In this document: positions 26,791 to 35,283 of the stretch, piece by piece
Layout of the letters: each line of letters begins with the position of its first letter
Numbering within the stretch: the first letter of the stretch is position 1
Assembly: GCA_964546585.1 (NCBI GenBank)
Contig: CAZJKE010000001.1
Location: 108,376 to 172,375, forward strand
Direction of reading: 5' to 3'
From: CAZJKE01 sp964546585
GTDB lineage: Bacteria; Planctomycetota; Phycisphaerae; Phycisphaerales; SM1A02
Length of the DNA stretch: 64,000 nt
Made by a program: the position numbers and the translations under genes
The notes under the pieces: generated by a model
Told to the model about the DNA's origin: nothing
Database searches by the model: none
The model's input: the letters and a program-made list of their open reading frames with translations, nothing else

Positions 26791-27999
26791 TCAGAGTTCC
26801 TGCACGACCGCGTAGACAGGTACGAGTTTCCGCATTGCTGCCGTATTGGTAGCACCTGGGATGGCGGATCTGGTTGGGACGAACCAGATGTCAGTAACCA
26901 CCCCCTGCTCTACGGTCCCGAGTCCCGAAGGATCGACACTTCGGTCCCACCAGTTGACATTGGGCGTCCAAAGCAAGGCGGGATCATTGATCTGGAAGGC
27001 CGCCAGCGGTGAGGGCATTGCACCCAGCGTGGCGGGTCCGTCGCTCTCCCGGCGTCTGCCACGCTCAATCTGGTGAATGCCGCCATTCTGATCGATGATC
27101 CACTGCCCGGGCATTTGCCACTGGTTGGCCGGCAGAGTCGGGTCGTCATCGGCAGTTCCTGCCAGTTCCTTCGGAAAGTCGAAATTGCCATTGTCCAAGA
27201 GTCCCCCATTCCAGAAACCCGACGACGATGTCGACAGGTCCAGCGACCGGGGAAGGTCCGGCTCGGACAATCCGGTCATGTCGACGACATATCCCTGCCG
27301 AGCCTTGTCCTCAACCACGCGGTACACAAAGACCGCAACGAGGATACGACCGCTGTACCGTCGGAACATGCAGTCCCAGACATACTGGGGGTCGGAGACT
27401 TCGCCGCCGTCGCGGCCGCTTGTCATCGGAAAGAACCGTTCCTGTGCCAACACCCTGATCTGGGGTTCGACAACCTGCTGCGTTCCAGGGCTCGGCGAGG
27501 TATACCGCGTGCCGTCAGTGTTGTAGGGAATGCCCGGTGTCCGAGCGTAGTACGGCGATGCTGCCCACGCGTTGTCACCAGCGCGGCCACCCTCGATGAT
27601 CGCGCCATCGCGATCGAAGGCGAAAATATCAAGGGCACCTGATAGATCCCCGCTGTCCGTGATCGTGCCGTTTGGGTAGATCCCTGGCCTGCGCCACATC
27701 CAATCGCCGTCAACCGTTGGACGGGGATTGCTGTTTCCCGGATCGTCGAGTCTTGCGGACCAGGCCGCATCCCACTCTTCGCATGTGCCGAAGTCCTCTT
27801 GGTCGAGGCGGGACCGAAGAAGGGCCATCGCGTTCCGAGCCACAATGGGCCCGACGATGTCATCGCGGGTCCGTTGTTGTTGAATCAGTCCGGCCGGAAA
27901 GAGGGTCGCAATGCTGAGAATCCCTATTCCGAGCACGAAGATCGCCAGAAGGATCTCGACCAATGAGAAGCCACGGGTTGTGGAGCGATGTCGCGTCAT
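26791..27999 (-). CDS. GspI/PilV-like pseudopilin
   Basis: 402 residues with prepilin leader MTRHRSTTRG and helix FSLVEILLAIFVLGIGILSI (Gly -1, Glu +5), then TLFPAGLIQQQRTRDDIVGPIVARNAMALL, a pattern seen in GspI/PilV relatives. The remaining extracytoplasmic domain is about three times the length of a normal GspI (about 120). It includes a Trp/Asn-rich region with no recognised fold. It overlaps the gspH-like gene upstream by 4 bases and ends two bases before the gspJ-like start, so it belongs to the same coupled unit. Confidence 0.75.
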   Translation of the reverse strand: MTRHRSTTRGFSLVEILLAIFVLGIGILSIATLFPAGLIQQQRTRDDIVGPIVARNAMALLRSRLDQEDFGTCEEWDAAWSARLDDPGNSNPRPTVDGDWMWRRPGIYPNGTITDSGDLSGALDIFAFDRDGAIIEGGRAGDNAWAASPYYARTPGIPYNTDGTRYTSPSPGTQQVVEPQIRVLAQERFFPMTSGRDGGEVSDPQYVWDCMFRRYSGRILVAVFVYRVVEDKARQGYVVDMTGLSEPDLPRSLDLSTSSSGFWNGGLLDNGNFDFPKELAGTADDDPTLPANQWQMPGQWIIDQNGGIHQIERGRRRESDGPATLGAMPSPLAAFQINDPALLWTPNVNWWDRSVDPSGLGTVEQGVVTDIWFVPTRSAIPGATNTAAMRKLVPVYAVVQEL

Positions 28000-28904
28000 C
28001 GCATCACCACTCCGCTGTACCGATTGAATTGAATGCGATCGGCCTCAGTGGCAATGACATCATCGGTATACGCTTGATACCGATCATTCGAGTCCGTTGA
28101 TGCTCCCCATGGCGGGTTCGTGTCGTACTCCGCACGCACTGACCTCTCATCGAACACCGCAAGAAACGGCACAACACCGATGAATGGTTCGCCGTCAGCA
28201 CCTTCCAGTCCAAAGTACGCACCACTTGGGACTGTGCCAGTCACGCCCTCGACCCAGTCAAGCACGATTGCATCCGATGAATCGCCGTCACGGTTCGGGT
28301 CGCTGTCGATGGTTTGGCGGCCGTCCATGTTGAAGTCGACCCAGAGCCGGTCAGCACCGCTCTCCGAGTTCCGGAATACGACTCGTCCCTCCGGGCTGTA
28401 CAAGACGCCCACAAGATCGCCCAGCGGTTCGGCGTTGCGGTCGATGTCGATCTTCGGAAGGTATGACGACACCATCCAGAGATCATCGTTAGCAAGCGAC
28501 CAACCCGGCCCGGCCACATTCGCGCCAACGCCGAGTTGCCGCACAGGGAGCCCGCGGATCGGTTCGAAACGGTCATAGGTCCAGAAGCTCGACGAGGACT
28601 GGGCGTTGGAGGAATCGCCCCTCCACTCGGAAATGACAACCTCGAGCACCTGCGAGCGTCCGTCCGGGCTCAAGCGTGGCCTGAATGTTGTCAGCGTGTA
28701 TCGGTTGTTCCGAATGGCGAGTGCTCTGGCATTCTCCAATGCAGAAGTCACCGTGTTGACGGACGCGGACAAACGATAACTTCTCGCCATGCTGCGATAC
28801 GCAACTGTGGTGACGGCCGAGATAATTGCGATGACGACGATGACCACGATCAACTCCATGAGCGAGAAGCCGCGGCGGTCGGAATGGATGTGCAATCGCG
28901 TCAT
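27996..28904 (-). CDS. GspH-like pseudopilin
   Basis: 302 residues. Leader MTRLHIHSDRRG and helix FSLMELIVVIVVIAIISAVT with Glu +5, then YRSMARSYRLSASVNTVTSALENARALAIRNN. The block of small residues ending in ARALAIRNN matches the helix end of GspH/FimT proteins (SALxxARxxAIxRN). Beyond it lies a beta-rich domain of unknown role with acidic calcium-like loops (DFNMDGRQTIDSDPNRDGD). It overlaps both neighbours by 4 bases. Confidence 0.78.
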   Translation of the reverse strand: MTRLHIHSDRRGFSLMELIVVIVVIAIISAVTTVAYRSMARSYRLSASVNTVTSALENARALAIRNNRYTLTTFRPRLSPDGRSQVLEVVISEWRGDSSNAQSSSSFWTYDRFEPIRGLPVRQLGVGANVAGPGWSLANDDLWMVSSYLPKIDIDRNAEPLGDLVGVLYSPEGRVVFRNSESGADRLWVDFNMDGRQTIDSDPNRDGDSSDAIVLDWVEGVTGTVPSGAYFGLEGADGEPFIGVVPFLAVFDERSVRAEYDTNPPWGASTDSNDRYQAYTDDVIATEADRIQFNRYSGVVMR

Positions 28905-29677
28905 CCGTCCAAATACACCTCGTATGAAGTCACATTGTCCGTGGCCTCCGCAGCAAGATCGGCCTCATCGCCATCCATGGGCATGTCGGCATACACCGTC
29001 TTGAGTTGGCGATGCCCCCAGCGTCCGTCAGGACCCGCGGAAACGAAGTAGGGCCGCGCGTTGGTAGCGCCTCCAAAGGCGTTCTCAAGAGAATTCCGGA
29101 CCGTCCCATCGCCGGATGGATCGCGGCGATCGGCCTGCCACTGGGATTCCTCGGGCATTCCCGAAGCGATTCGGTCGAAGGCAGGGTTGAAGTCACGCCC
29201 CGCTGGCACGAGGAGGATCTGTGTGTCCCATGGATCCCAGATCCAGTTCTCTGATCCCCCCTCTTCGGGACGTAAGAAGTCTGGATCAATCTTCTCAATG
29301 ATGGATCTCGACTCCGGCACCGCCATCATGCGATCGATCGCCTCACGCATCACGTCCATTGCATCCTCTGGCTCGTCATCCGGAATGAACGCCATGGAGA
29401 GCCCGGATTGCTCGTCAAGCGAATCGGGTTCCGGGATGTCGTAGCGATATGTCCGACCATTGTCCGGTTCATCGATCGCCCCGTAGGTCATCTGCCGCGT
29501 CGCGGCGAGTTCCCACTCCTCCATCGCCATCTCCAGGAGTGTGAGCGTGTCCTTCACTTGACGGATCTCCGCGCCGCGGAGAACGCTGTTGCTGATGCCC
29601 AGCGTCAGACCCGCAAGAATGACGATGATCGTGATCACGACCATCATCTCGATGAGCGTAAAGGCACGCCGCGTCAT
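28901..29677 (-). CDS. GspG-like pseudopilin (shorter copy)
   Basis: 258 residues: leader MTRRA, then FTLIEMMVVITIIVILAGLT with Glu +5 and Ala (not Gly) at -1. The next segment, RQVKDTLTLLEMAMEEWELA, resembles the GspG helix that continues the N-terminal stalk. The C-terminal part holds ILLVPAGRDFNP and YFVSAGPDGRWGH; a ...SAGPDGxxG... block is typical of the GspG C-terminal calcium-binding region. It overlaps both neighbours by 4 bases. Confidence 0.78.
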   Translation of the reverse strand: MTRRAFTLIEMMVVITIIVILAGLTLGISNSVLRGAEIRQVKDTLTLLEMAMEEWELAATRQMTYGAIDEPDNGRTYRYDIPEPDSLDEQSGLSMAFIPDDEPEDAMDVMREAIDRMMAVPESRSIIEKIDPDFLRPEEGGSENWIWDPWDTQILLVPAGRDFNPAFDRIASGMPEESQWQADRRDPSGDGTVRNSLENAFGGATNARPYFVSAGPDGRWGHRQLKTVYADMPMDGDEADLAAEATDNVTSYEVYLDG

Positions 29678-30879
29678 GGCCCGATCTCCACGATGTTGTC
29701 TTCGTTGTACTGGTCGGTGTCATAGCCATTTATTCCCTGACCTGCGAAGGCAGCCTCGTCCGCCCGCATGTAGGGATTCAACATGCGGTCCGGCCCAGCA
29801 GAGAAGTAGGCGAAGTCCCCCGACTGCAAGGAAAAGGTCGTCGATCTGTCGCCCGCCACCCCGACGCCATTGGTGAAATCGTCAAGCGCGGCGTTCGCCA
29901 CTTCGTTCTCATCGAATGCGCCTGGGCGAAGTACGAAGAAGTCGCTGAGTGTCGGACGGAAGGGATCCACCGACGAGGGATATCTGCGAGCCAGCCCCGT
30001 CTGCGCTGGACTGTTTCCCGCAGAGTCGGTTCCGATGAGCCACGGATAGAGCGGCCGGTAGTACCGAATCGGACTTCCCCATGCATCGACAATGACACTT
30101 GGGAAGGGATCATCCATTCCACCGGCACCATCTTCGTCATAAGGAAGCAGTTCGCCGTACCCCGCGTCACCGGGAAAGAGAATCTGCGGCTGTTGCGTGA
30201 CCGGATCAATACTCGGTTCGCCGTTTGCATCCAACCGCATGCGGCCGAGCATCTGCTCGTTCTCGATTTCCAGGTAGGGGCCATAGGATCGTCCACTCAG
30301 GTCGTTGGCGAATGCAGTTCGTGCTTCAACAGAGCCATCACCATCCCCCGTGCCGGTATTGGGCGACCCGTCCATGTAACTGTCCGTCGCGCCCCAAGCG
30401 CCATCGAGCCCGGGATGACGAATGCCCAGACGAGGCGATTCGTCGGTCCAGTTCCCGCCCTTCCGTCCGTACCCATCCGTATTGTGTGAGGACCATCCGA
30501 GCAGGAATTCGGCCGGGGAAGTGACGGAATACCAGTGCTGCAGATCCTCCCGAAAGTTCGGGAACGGCGACTGGTTTCCACCGCCCAATTGGTTTGGAGG
30601 AAAGGTCGGTGGAAACTCATTGTCCGCCGTCGGCAGTGAACGATCATGCGCCAGCACCGGCGGGAGGTAGCCGATGTCGCTGCGAAACAATACCGTCGCC
30701 TTCGACATCGCCCCGAGCAACGACTGGGTCGCGACCTTCTTCGCCGTCGTCCTTGCAGTGGACACGGCCACGGAGAGGATCGCAACAAGGATGACGATGA
30801 TGACAATGGTTGTCATCAACTCCATGAGCGTGAAACCGCGTGCCGAGTTGGCTTGACCTGTTCGGTACATGCGAAGCAT
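29674..30879 (-). CDS. GspG-like pseudopilin (longer copy)
   Basis: 401 residues: leader up to SARG and helix FTLMELMTTIVIIVILVAIL with Gly -1 and Glu +5, then a stalk segment (ARTTAKKVATQSLLGAMSKA). The C-terminal YFSAGPDRMLNPYMRADEA again matches the SAGPD block of GspG. The insert between (about 250 residues) carries GTGDGDGSVEAR and other acidic loops. Start ATG 30879 overlaps the gspF stop (TGATG); ATG 30870 is an alternative. A second GspG-like gene follows, so this locus has two potential major pseudopilins. Confidence 0.75.
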   Translation of the reverse strand: MLRMYRTGQANSARGFTLMELMTTIVIIVILVAILSVAVSTARTTAKKVATQSLLGAMSKATVLFRSDIGYLPPVLAHDRSLPTADNEFPPTFPPNQLGGGNQSPFPNFREDLQHWYSVTSPAEFLLGWSSHNTDGYGRKGGNWTDESPRLGIRHPGLDGAWGATDSYMDGSPNTGTGDGDGSVEARTAFANDLSGRSYGPYLEIENEQMLGRMRLDANGEPSIDPVTQQPQILFPGDAGYGELLPYDEDGAGGMDDPFPSVIVDAWGSPIRYYRPLYPWLIGTDSAGNSPAQTGLARRYPSSVDPFRPTLSDFFVLRPGAFDENEVANAALDDFTNGVGVAGDRSTTFSLQSGDFAYFSAGPDRMLNPYMRADEAAFAGQGINGYDTDQYNEDNIVEIGP

Positions 30880-32174
30880 CAATCCTGTTGGGAAACCGAT
30901 TCGATCATCTTGACAAGCGGAAGGAAGAGCGCGAGCACGATCGTGCCAACAATGCCGCCGAGCACAACGACCAAGAGCGGTTCGAGCAGGCTCAGCATCG
31001 CACCAACCGCGACATCCACTTCCTCGTCGTAGTTGTCGGCGACCTTCATGAGCATGACATCGATGTCGCCAGTCTCTTCCCCGACCTCGATCATGTTGAC
31101 AACCAGCGGATCGCATACCTTCGCTTCACGAAGCGGATCGGCGATCGGTTCTCCCTCGCGAATGGAATCGTGGACATTATTGAGGGCTTTTTCATAGACA
31201 TAGTTGCCGGATGTGTCCCGGGTGATCAGAACGGCCTCCAGGATCGGAACACCAGCCGAAATCAGCGTGCCGAGCGTCCGCGTAAACCTTGCAACCGATG
31301 TCTTCTGTACAAGATTGCCGATGACCGGCATCTTCATCCGAATGATGTCGGTCAATGCGCGGCCTGGCCCCGTGCGGCGAATCAACTTGAAGAAGAAGAA
31401 GATCAGGAACGGAGATGCTGCGATCCACACCCATCCCGGAATCGCCTGCTCGCCGGTCTTCGGCGTGCCGGCCACCCAGAGACTGGCGTCAATGAGCCAG
31501 AGCGTCAGCCCAGGAAGCGTGACCTCGAAGTCATTGAAGATCTCCTGAAACTTCGGGATAACGAAGTACATGATGCCCGTGACGATCAGCACGGCAATGA
31601 CCACCACGCAGACCGGATAAATCATTGCGCCCTTGATGCGGGCCTTGAGCCGCTGCGCCTTTTCCATGAAGTTCGCAAGACGCTGAAGGATGAGATCCAA
31701 GACGCCACCGATTTCACCGGCTGCCACCATCTTGCAATAGAGGCGATCAAATGCCTTCGGATGTTTGCTCATTGCGTCGGAAAGACTGGTGCCGGCCTCA
31801 ACATCTTCCACCACATCAAGCAGGATGGACTTGAGCTTGCCGGGCTTCTGCTGTGCTTCGAGAATCTGAAGCGACCGCAGGAGCGGCAGGCCAGCATCCT
31901 GCAGCGTGGAAAGTTGACGGGTGAACTGGGTCAGTTGTTTGCCCTTTACCCGACCGATCGAGAAGGACATCGCCTTCTTCTTCTTGTCGCCGCGCACCTT
32001 CTTCGTCTTCTTCTGTTTCCCGCCGGAGCCTTTGACTTTTTCCTCGCGAACGGTGGTGGGGAAAAAGCCCTTCTCCCGGATTGCAGAGATCGCCGCGTCA
32101 CTTGAGTCGGCGTCGATCCGACCCTTTTCCGGCTTTCCGGCTGCATTCAGTGCTTCAAAGACATAACTGGGCAT
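30879..32174 (-). CDS. GspF/PilC-type inner-membrane platform protein
   Basis: 431 residues. The N-terminal region (YVFEALNAAGKPEKGRIDAD) leads through a Lys-rich linker (residues 50-70) into two T2SSF domains. The first has FTRQLSTLQDAGLPLLRSL, the second FTRTLGTLISAGVPILEAVL, each followed by membrane helices; the last helix ends in PLVKMIESVSQQD. GspF/PilC connects the assembly ATPase to pilin polymerisation. ATG 32174 lies 25 bases after the pilB-like stop; a longer reading would run into that gene. Confidence 0.92.
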   Translation of the reverse strand: MPSYVFEALNAAGKPEKGRIDADSSDAAISAIREKGFFPTTVREEKVKGSGGKQKKTKKVRGDKKKKAMSFSIGRVKGKQLTQFTRQLSTLQDAGLPLLRSLQILEAQQKPGKLKSILLDVVEDVEAGTSLSDAMSKHPKAFDRLYCKMVAAGEIGGVLDLILQRLANFMEKAQRLKARIKGAMIYPVCVVVIAVLIVTGIMYFVIPKFQEIFNDFEVTLPGLTLWLIDASLWVAGTPKTGEQAIPGWVWIAASPFLIFFFFKLIRRTGPGRALTDIIRMKMPVIGNLVQKTSVARFTRTLGTLISAGVPILEAVLITRDTSGNYVYEKALNNVHDSIREGEPIADPLREAKVCDPLVVNMIEVGEETGDIDVMLMKVADNYDEEVDVAVGAMLSLLEPLLVVVLGGIVGTIVLALFLPLVKMIESVSQQD

Positions 32175-32199
32175 CAGGCCATCTCCAGGAGAGGTTGCA

Positions 32200-33981
32200 T
32201 CATTCTTCGTGCATCGTTTCGCGAACGACCTCGTCAATCGTCGTCCGGCCGTCAAAGATCGAGAGAAGCCCCGATTCCCGCAGGCTCCGCATGCCCCGCT
32301 TGCGTGCTTCGACCGCGATCACGGCGGTGGAGGCCTGGGCCATGATGAGCTCGCGCAGGGCATCGTCAAATTCCATGATCTCGAAGAGCGCCAGCCGTCC
32401 CTTGTATCCGCTCTGATTGCAGGATTCGCAGCCCTTGCCCCGGAAGAAGGTCCGCCCTTGGACATCCTCCGGACGCAACTGAAGTTCGAACAACTCATCA
32501 AGCGTCGGCTCGTACTCTTCCTTGCAGTTGCTGCAGATTCGACGAACCAAGCGCTGGGCAACAATTGCCTCGACAGTGGCGGTAATGAGAAAGGTCTCGA
32601 CCCCGAGATCGACCAGTCGCAGAATAGTCGACGGCGCATCGTTCGTATGTACTGTCGTAAACACAAGGTGCCCGGTGAGCGAGGCCTGTACGGCAATCTG
32701 CGCAGTTTCGAGGTCACGAATTTCACCGATGAGAATGATGTCAGGATCCTGACGCAGGAAGGACCGCAGCAACTTCGCAAAGGTCAACTCCTGCTCCGGA
32801 TTGACTTGGCACTGCACCAGGCCGTCAATGTCGTACTCCACCGGATCCTCCGCAGTCAACATCTTGCGATCCGGGGTATTCAACTCCGCAAGCCCGGCGT
32901 AGAGCGTCGTTGTCTTGCCGGAACCGGTTGGCCCCGTCACGACGACGATGCCGTTGGGCCGCGTGATGATGTGCTGCATCTTTTCGTAGTCATCATCGCG
33001 AAGCCCAATCTTGTCCAAACTCAATTGCACATTCGAGCGGTCAAGAACACGCATCACGATTGACTCGCCGAACATTGTCGGCAGCACCGAGACACGAAGG
33101 TCAATGGGAGAGGCCGCAACCGTCAGTTCGATGCGGCCGTCCTGGGGAAGACGCCTCTCAGCGATGTCCAGGTTCGCCATGACCTTGATACGGGATACGA
33201 TTGGCAGCGCAAGGTGCATCGGCGGCGGCACCATCTCATAGAGCACACCGTCAATCCGGTAGCGCATCTTGAACTCGTCCTCGAACGGCTCAAAGTGAAT
33301 GTCCGACGCCTTGTCCTTGATCGCTTGCAGCAGCACGAGATTCAGGAGGCGGACGACTTTGTTGTCGTCAGCAGCCGACGCGAGATCCTCCAGATCGATC
33401 GAGTCACCCCGGCCGTCGAATTGCGAAAAGTCATCTGACTCGCTCAACTCCGCCATCATCGCGGCCATGGAAGGCCCGCCGGCGGAGTACTTTGCCTTGA
33501 TGACCTCATCGATTTGGGCTGGCGGCGAAACAACGGCTGTGACCTTGAACCCCATCAGCAGGCGAAGGTCGTCGACCGCGCGGAAGTTGTCCGGGCTCTT
33601 GAGCGCGACTGTCAGCGACCGCGAGCCTTCGTCATACGCCACCGGCACGATCTGATACGTCGTCGCCGTCTCCGCCGGCAACGCTTCGACCGCTGCGTCG
33701 GGAATGTCCTCAACCTTCAGTTCAACCCATCGAAGGCCAGCCTGCCCCGCCAGCACACGCAGGACGTCCTGCTCCTCGATCAACCCCATCTCGATGAGAA
33801 ATTCACCGATCTTGCGGAAATCACCCTTCTTCTTCGCAGCCCGTTGAACGCCCAGTGCCTCGTGGACCTGTTCGCGCTTCAACAGCCCGAGCTTCGTCAG
33901 CACGCGGCCGAAACGGCGGCCCTTGAGATCCTTGGGTTCCGGTTCGCTCTTTCGCCTGGTTGTCGGTTCGGCCTTCGCCAT
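32200..33981 (-). CDS. GspE/PilB-type assembly ATPase (first copy)
   Basis: 593 residues. Two MshEN-like N-terminal repeats (FGRVLTKLGLLKREQVHEAL and KIGEFLIEMGLIEEQDV) precede the ATPase: ASDIHFEPFE, Walker A GPTGSGKTTTL, Asp box LTAEDPVEYD, Walker B ILIGEIRDLETA, His box TVHTNDAPS. The zinc-binding tetracysteine pair CSNCKEEYEP and GCESCNQSGYKG marks GspE/PilB rather than PilT. It should power pseudopilus or pilus assembly with the gspF-like gene directly downstream. A promoter is predicted 109 bases upstream, and 152 bases separate it from pilT. Confidence 0.93.
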   Translation of the reverse strand: MAKAEPTTRRKSEPEPKDLKGRRFGRVLTKLGLLKREQVHEALGVQRAAKKKGDFRKIGEFLIEMGLIEEQDVLRVLAGQAGLRWVELKVEDIPDAAVEALPAETATTYQIVPVAYDEGSRSLTVALKSPDNFRAVDDLRLLMGFKVTAVVSPPAQIDEVIKAKYSAGGPSMAAMMAELSESDDFSQFDGRGDSIDLEDLASAADDNKVVRLLNLVLLQAIKDKASDIHFEPFEDEFKMRYRIDGVLYEMVPPPMHLALPIVSRIKVMANLDIAERRLPQDGRIELTVAASPIDLRVSVLPTMFGESIVMRVLDRSNVQLSLDKIGLRDDDYEKMQHIITRPNGIVVVTGPTGSGKTTTLYAGLAELNTPDRKMLTAEDPVEYDIDGLVQCQVNPEQELTFAKLLRSFLRQDPDIILIGEIRDLETAQIAVQASLTGHLVFTTVHTNDAPSTILRLVDLGVETFLITATVEAIVAQRLVRRICSNCKEEYEPTLDELFELQLRPEDVQGRTFFRGKGCESCNQSGYKGRLALFEIMEFDDALRELIMAQASTAVIAVEARKRGMRSLRESGLLSIFDGRTTIDEVVRETMHEE

Positions 33982-34089
33982 GAATACAGATATGCTCCGC
34001 CGTGGCCCCGCACCACGACATGGACATGATTCGAAACACCAGTGCGTCTGACAACACCTACAGGGCTGCTCGCCGCATTTGCCACCCGG

Positions 34090-34118
34090 ATTATTCGTGC
34101 TATGGACGCGGTTGACAA
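34090..34118 (-). promoter_or_regulatory. Predicted sigma-70-like promoter for the gspE-gspF-pseudopilin operon
   Basis: On the minus strand TTGTCA (34118-34113), a 17-base spacer and AATAAT (34095-34090); each box matches five of six consensus positions. It lies in the 152-base spacer between pilT and the first gspE-like gene. Confidence 0.5.
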
Positions 34119-34133
34119 CCCCTCAATCAGGGA

Positions 34134-35240
34134 TTATTCCGGCGAATCCAACTCTGTTCGACCCACGCTTCCACCGCTCTGGTGGATCTTCTGGGTCAGG
34201 GAGCCAGAATCGCGGCCCTTATCGATCATTTCCTCAGCTGAGATCATGCCCTTCTCATAGAGCGACCAGAGATGATCGTCGAGCAATTGCATGCCGAATT
34301 TGCGTCCCGTCTGGATCGCGGAATCGATCCGGAAGGTCTTGTTTTCCCGAATCAAGTTCGAAATGGCGGGTGTGATGACGAGGAACTCGTATCCCGCTAC
34401 ACGGCCAGACTTGTCAACCCGTTTCAGCAATACCTGCGAAAGGATCGCAACAAGCGAAGTGGACAGTTGGACGCGGACCTGTTCCTGTTGATCGGTAGGA
34501 AACGCATCGATGACTCGCGAGATCGTACCGGAGGCGCCGGTGGTATGCAGGGTGGCAAAGACCAAGTGGCCCGTTTCGGCTGCCCGAATGGCGGCTTCGA
34601 TTGTTTCCAAGTCGCGCATTTCGCCCACCAGAATGACATCCGGATCAGCACGGAGCACGCGTCGCAGCGCCTCGGCAAAGCTCGGCACATCAACGCCGAC
34701 CTCTCGCTGATTGACAATCGACTTCTTGTGGTAGTGGTAGTACTCGATCGGATCTTCAGCCGTCACAATGTGCCGTTCAAGATTGTTATTGATGTAGTCG
34801 ATCATCGTGGCCAGAGTTGTCGTCTTTCCCGAGCCCGTAGGGCCGGTCACGATGAAGAGACCGCGAGGACGGCGAATGAGCTCCTTGACGATCGGCGGCA
34901 GCCCGATCTGCTCGAAGGTGAGTAAGTCGTTGGGGATGAGCCGAAGACACAGCGTGACATCACCCCGCTGTCGAAAGACGGCGACGCGGAATCGTGCCTC
35001 GGAGCCATACGCGAAGCCAAAGTCGCACGAGCCTTCTTCCTGCAATTCCTGTTGCGCCCGCTCCGGCGTGATCTGCTTCATCAACGCCACGCAGTCGTCG
35101 GCGTCCAGTACCTTCGTATCCAGATTCTTCAGACCCCCGTGCAGCCGAAGCGTCGGTTTCCTGCCAACGGTCAAGTGGAGGTCCGAAGCACCTGTTCGCA
35201 CGACGGTATCAAGCAGTCTGTCAATCTGAATCGTGGACAT
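34134..35240 (-). CDS. pilT: PilT-type twitching/retraction ATPase
   Basis: 368 residues. Features: ASDLHLTVGRKPTLRLHG, Walker A GPTGSGKTTTL, Asp box VTAEDPIEYYH, Walker B ILVGEMRDLETIEAAI and His box TLHTTGASGTISRV. It lacks the tetracysteine zinc motif of PilB. The AIRAAETGHLVFATLHT stretch is PilT-like. PilT disassembles type IV pili for retraction, so its presence suggests that the locus builds a dynamic pilus or that secretion and pilus machinery share parts. The start follows the second gspE-like stop closely. Confidence 0.92.
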   Translation of the reverse strand: MSTIQIDRLLDTVVRTGASDLHLTVGRKPTLRLHGGLKNLDTKVLDADDCVALMKQITPERAQQELQEEGSCDFGFAYGSEARFRVAVFRQRGDVTLCLRLIPNDLLTFEQIGLPPIVKELIRRPRGLFIVTGPTGSGKTTTLATMIDYINNNLERHIVTAEDPIEYYHYHKKSIVNQREVGVDVPSFAEALRRVLRADPDVILVGEMRDLETIEAAIRAAETGHLVFATLHTTGASGTISRVIDAFPTDQQEQVRVQLSTSLVAILSQVLLKRVDKSGRVAGYEFLVITPAISNLIRENKTFRIDSAIQTGRKFGMQLLDDHLWSLYEKGMISAEEMIDKGRDSGSLTQKIHQSGGSVGRTELDSPE

Positions 35241-35283
35241 GCTGTGGTTGATTCCTCAAGGACAGGATACGACGCATCGCCGA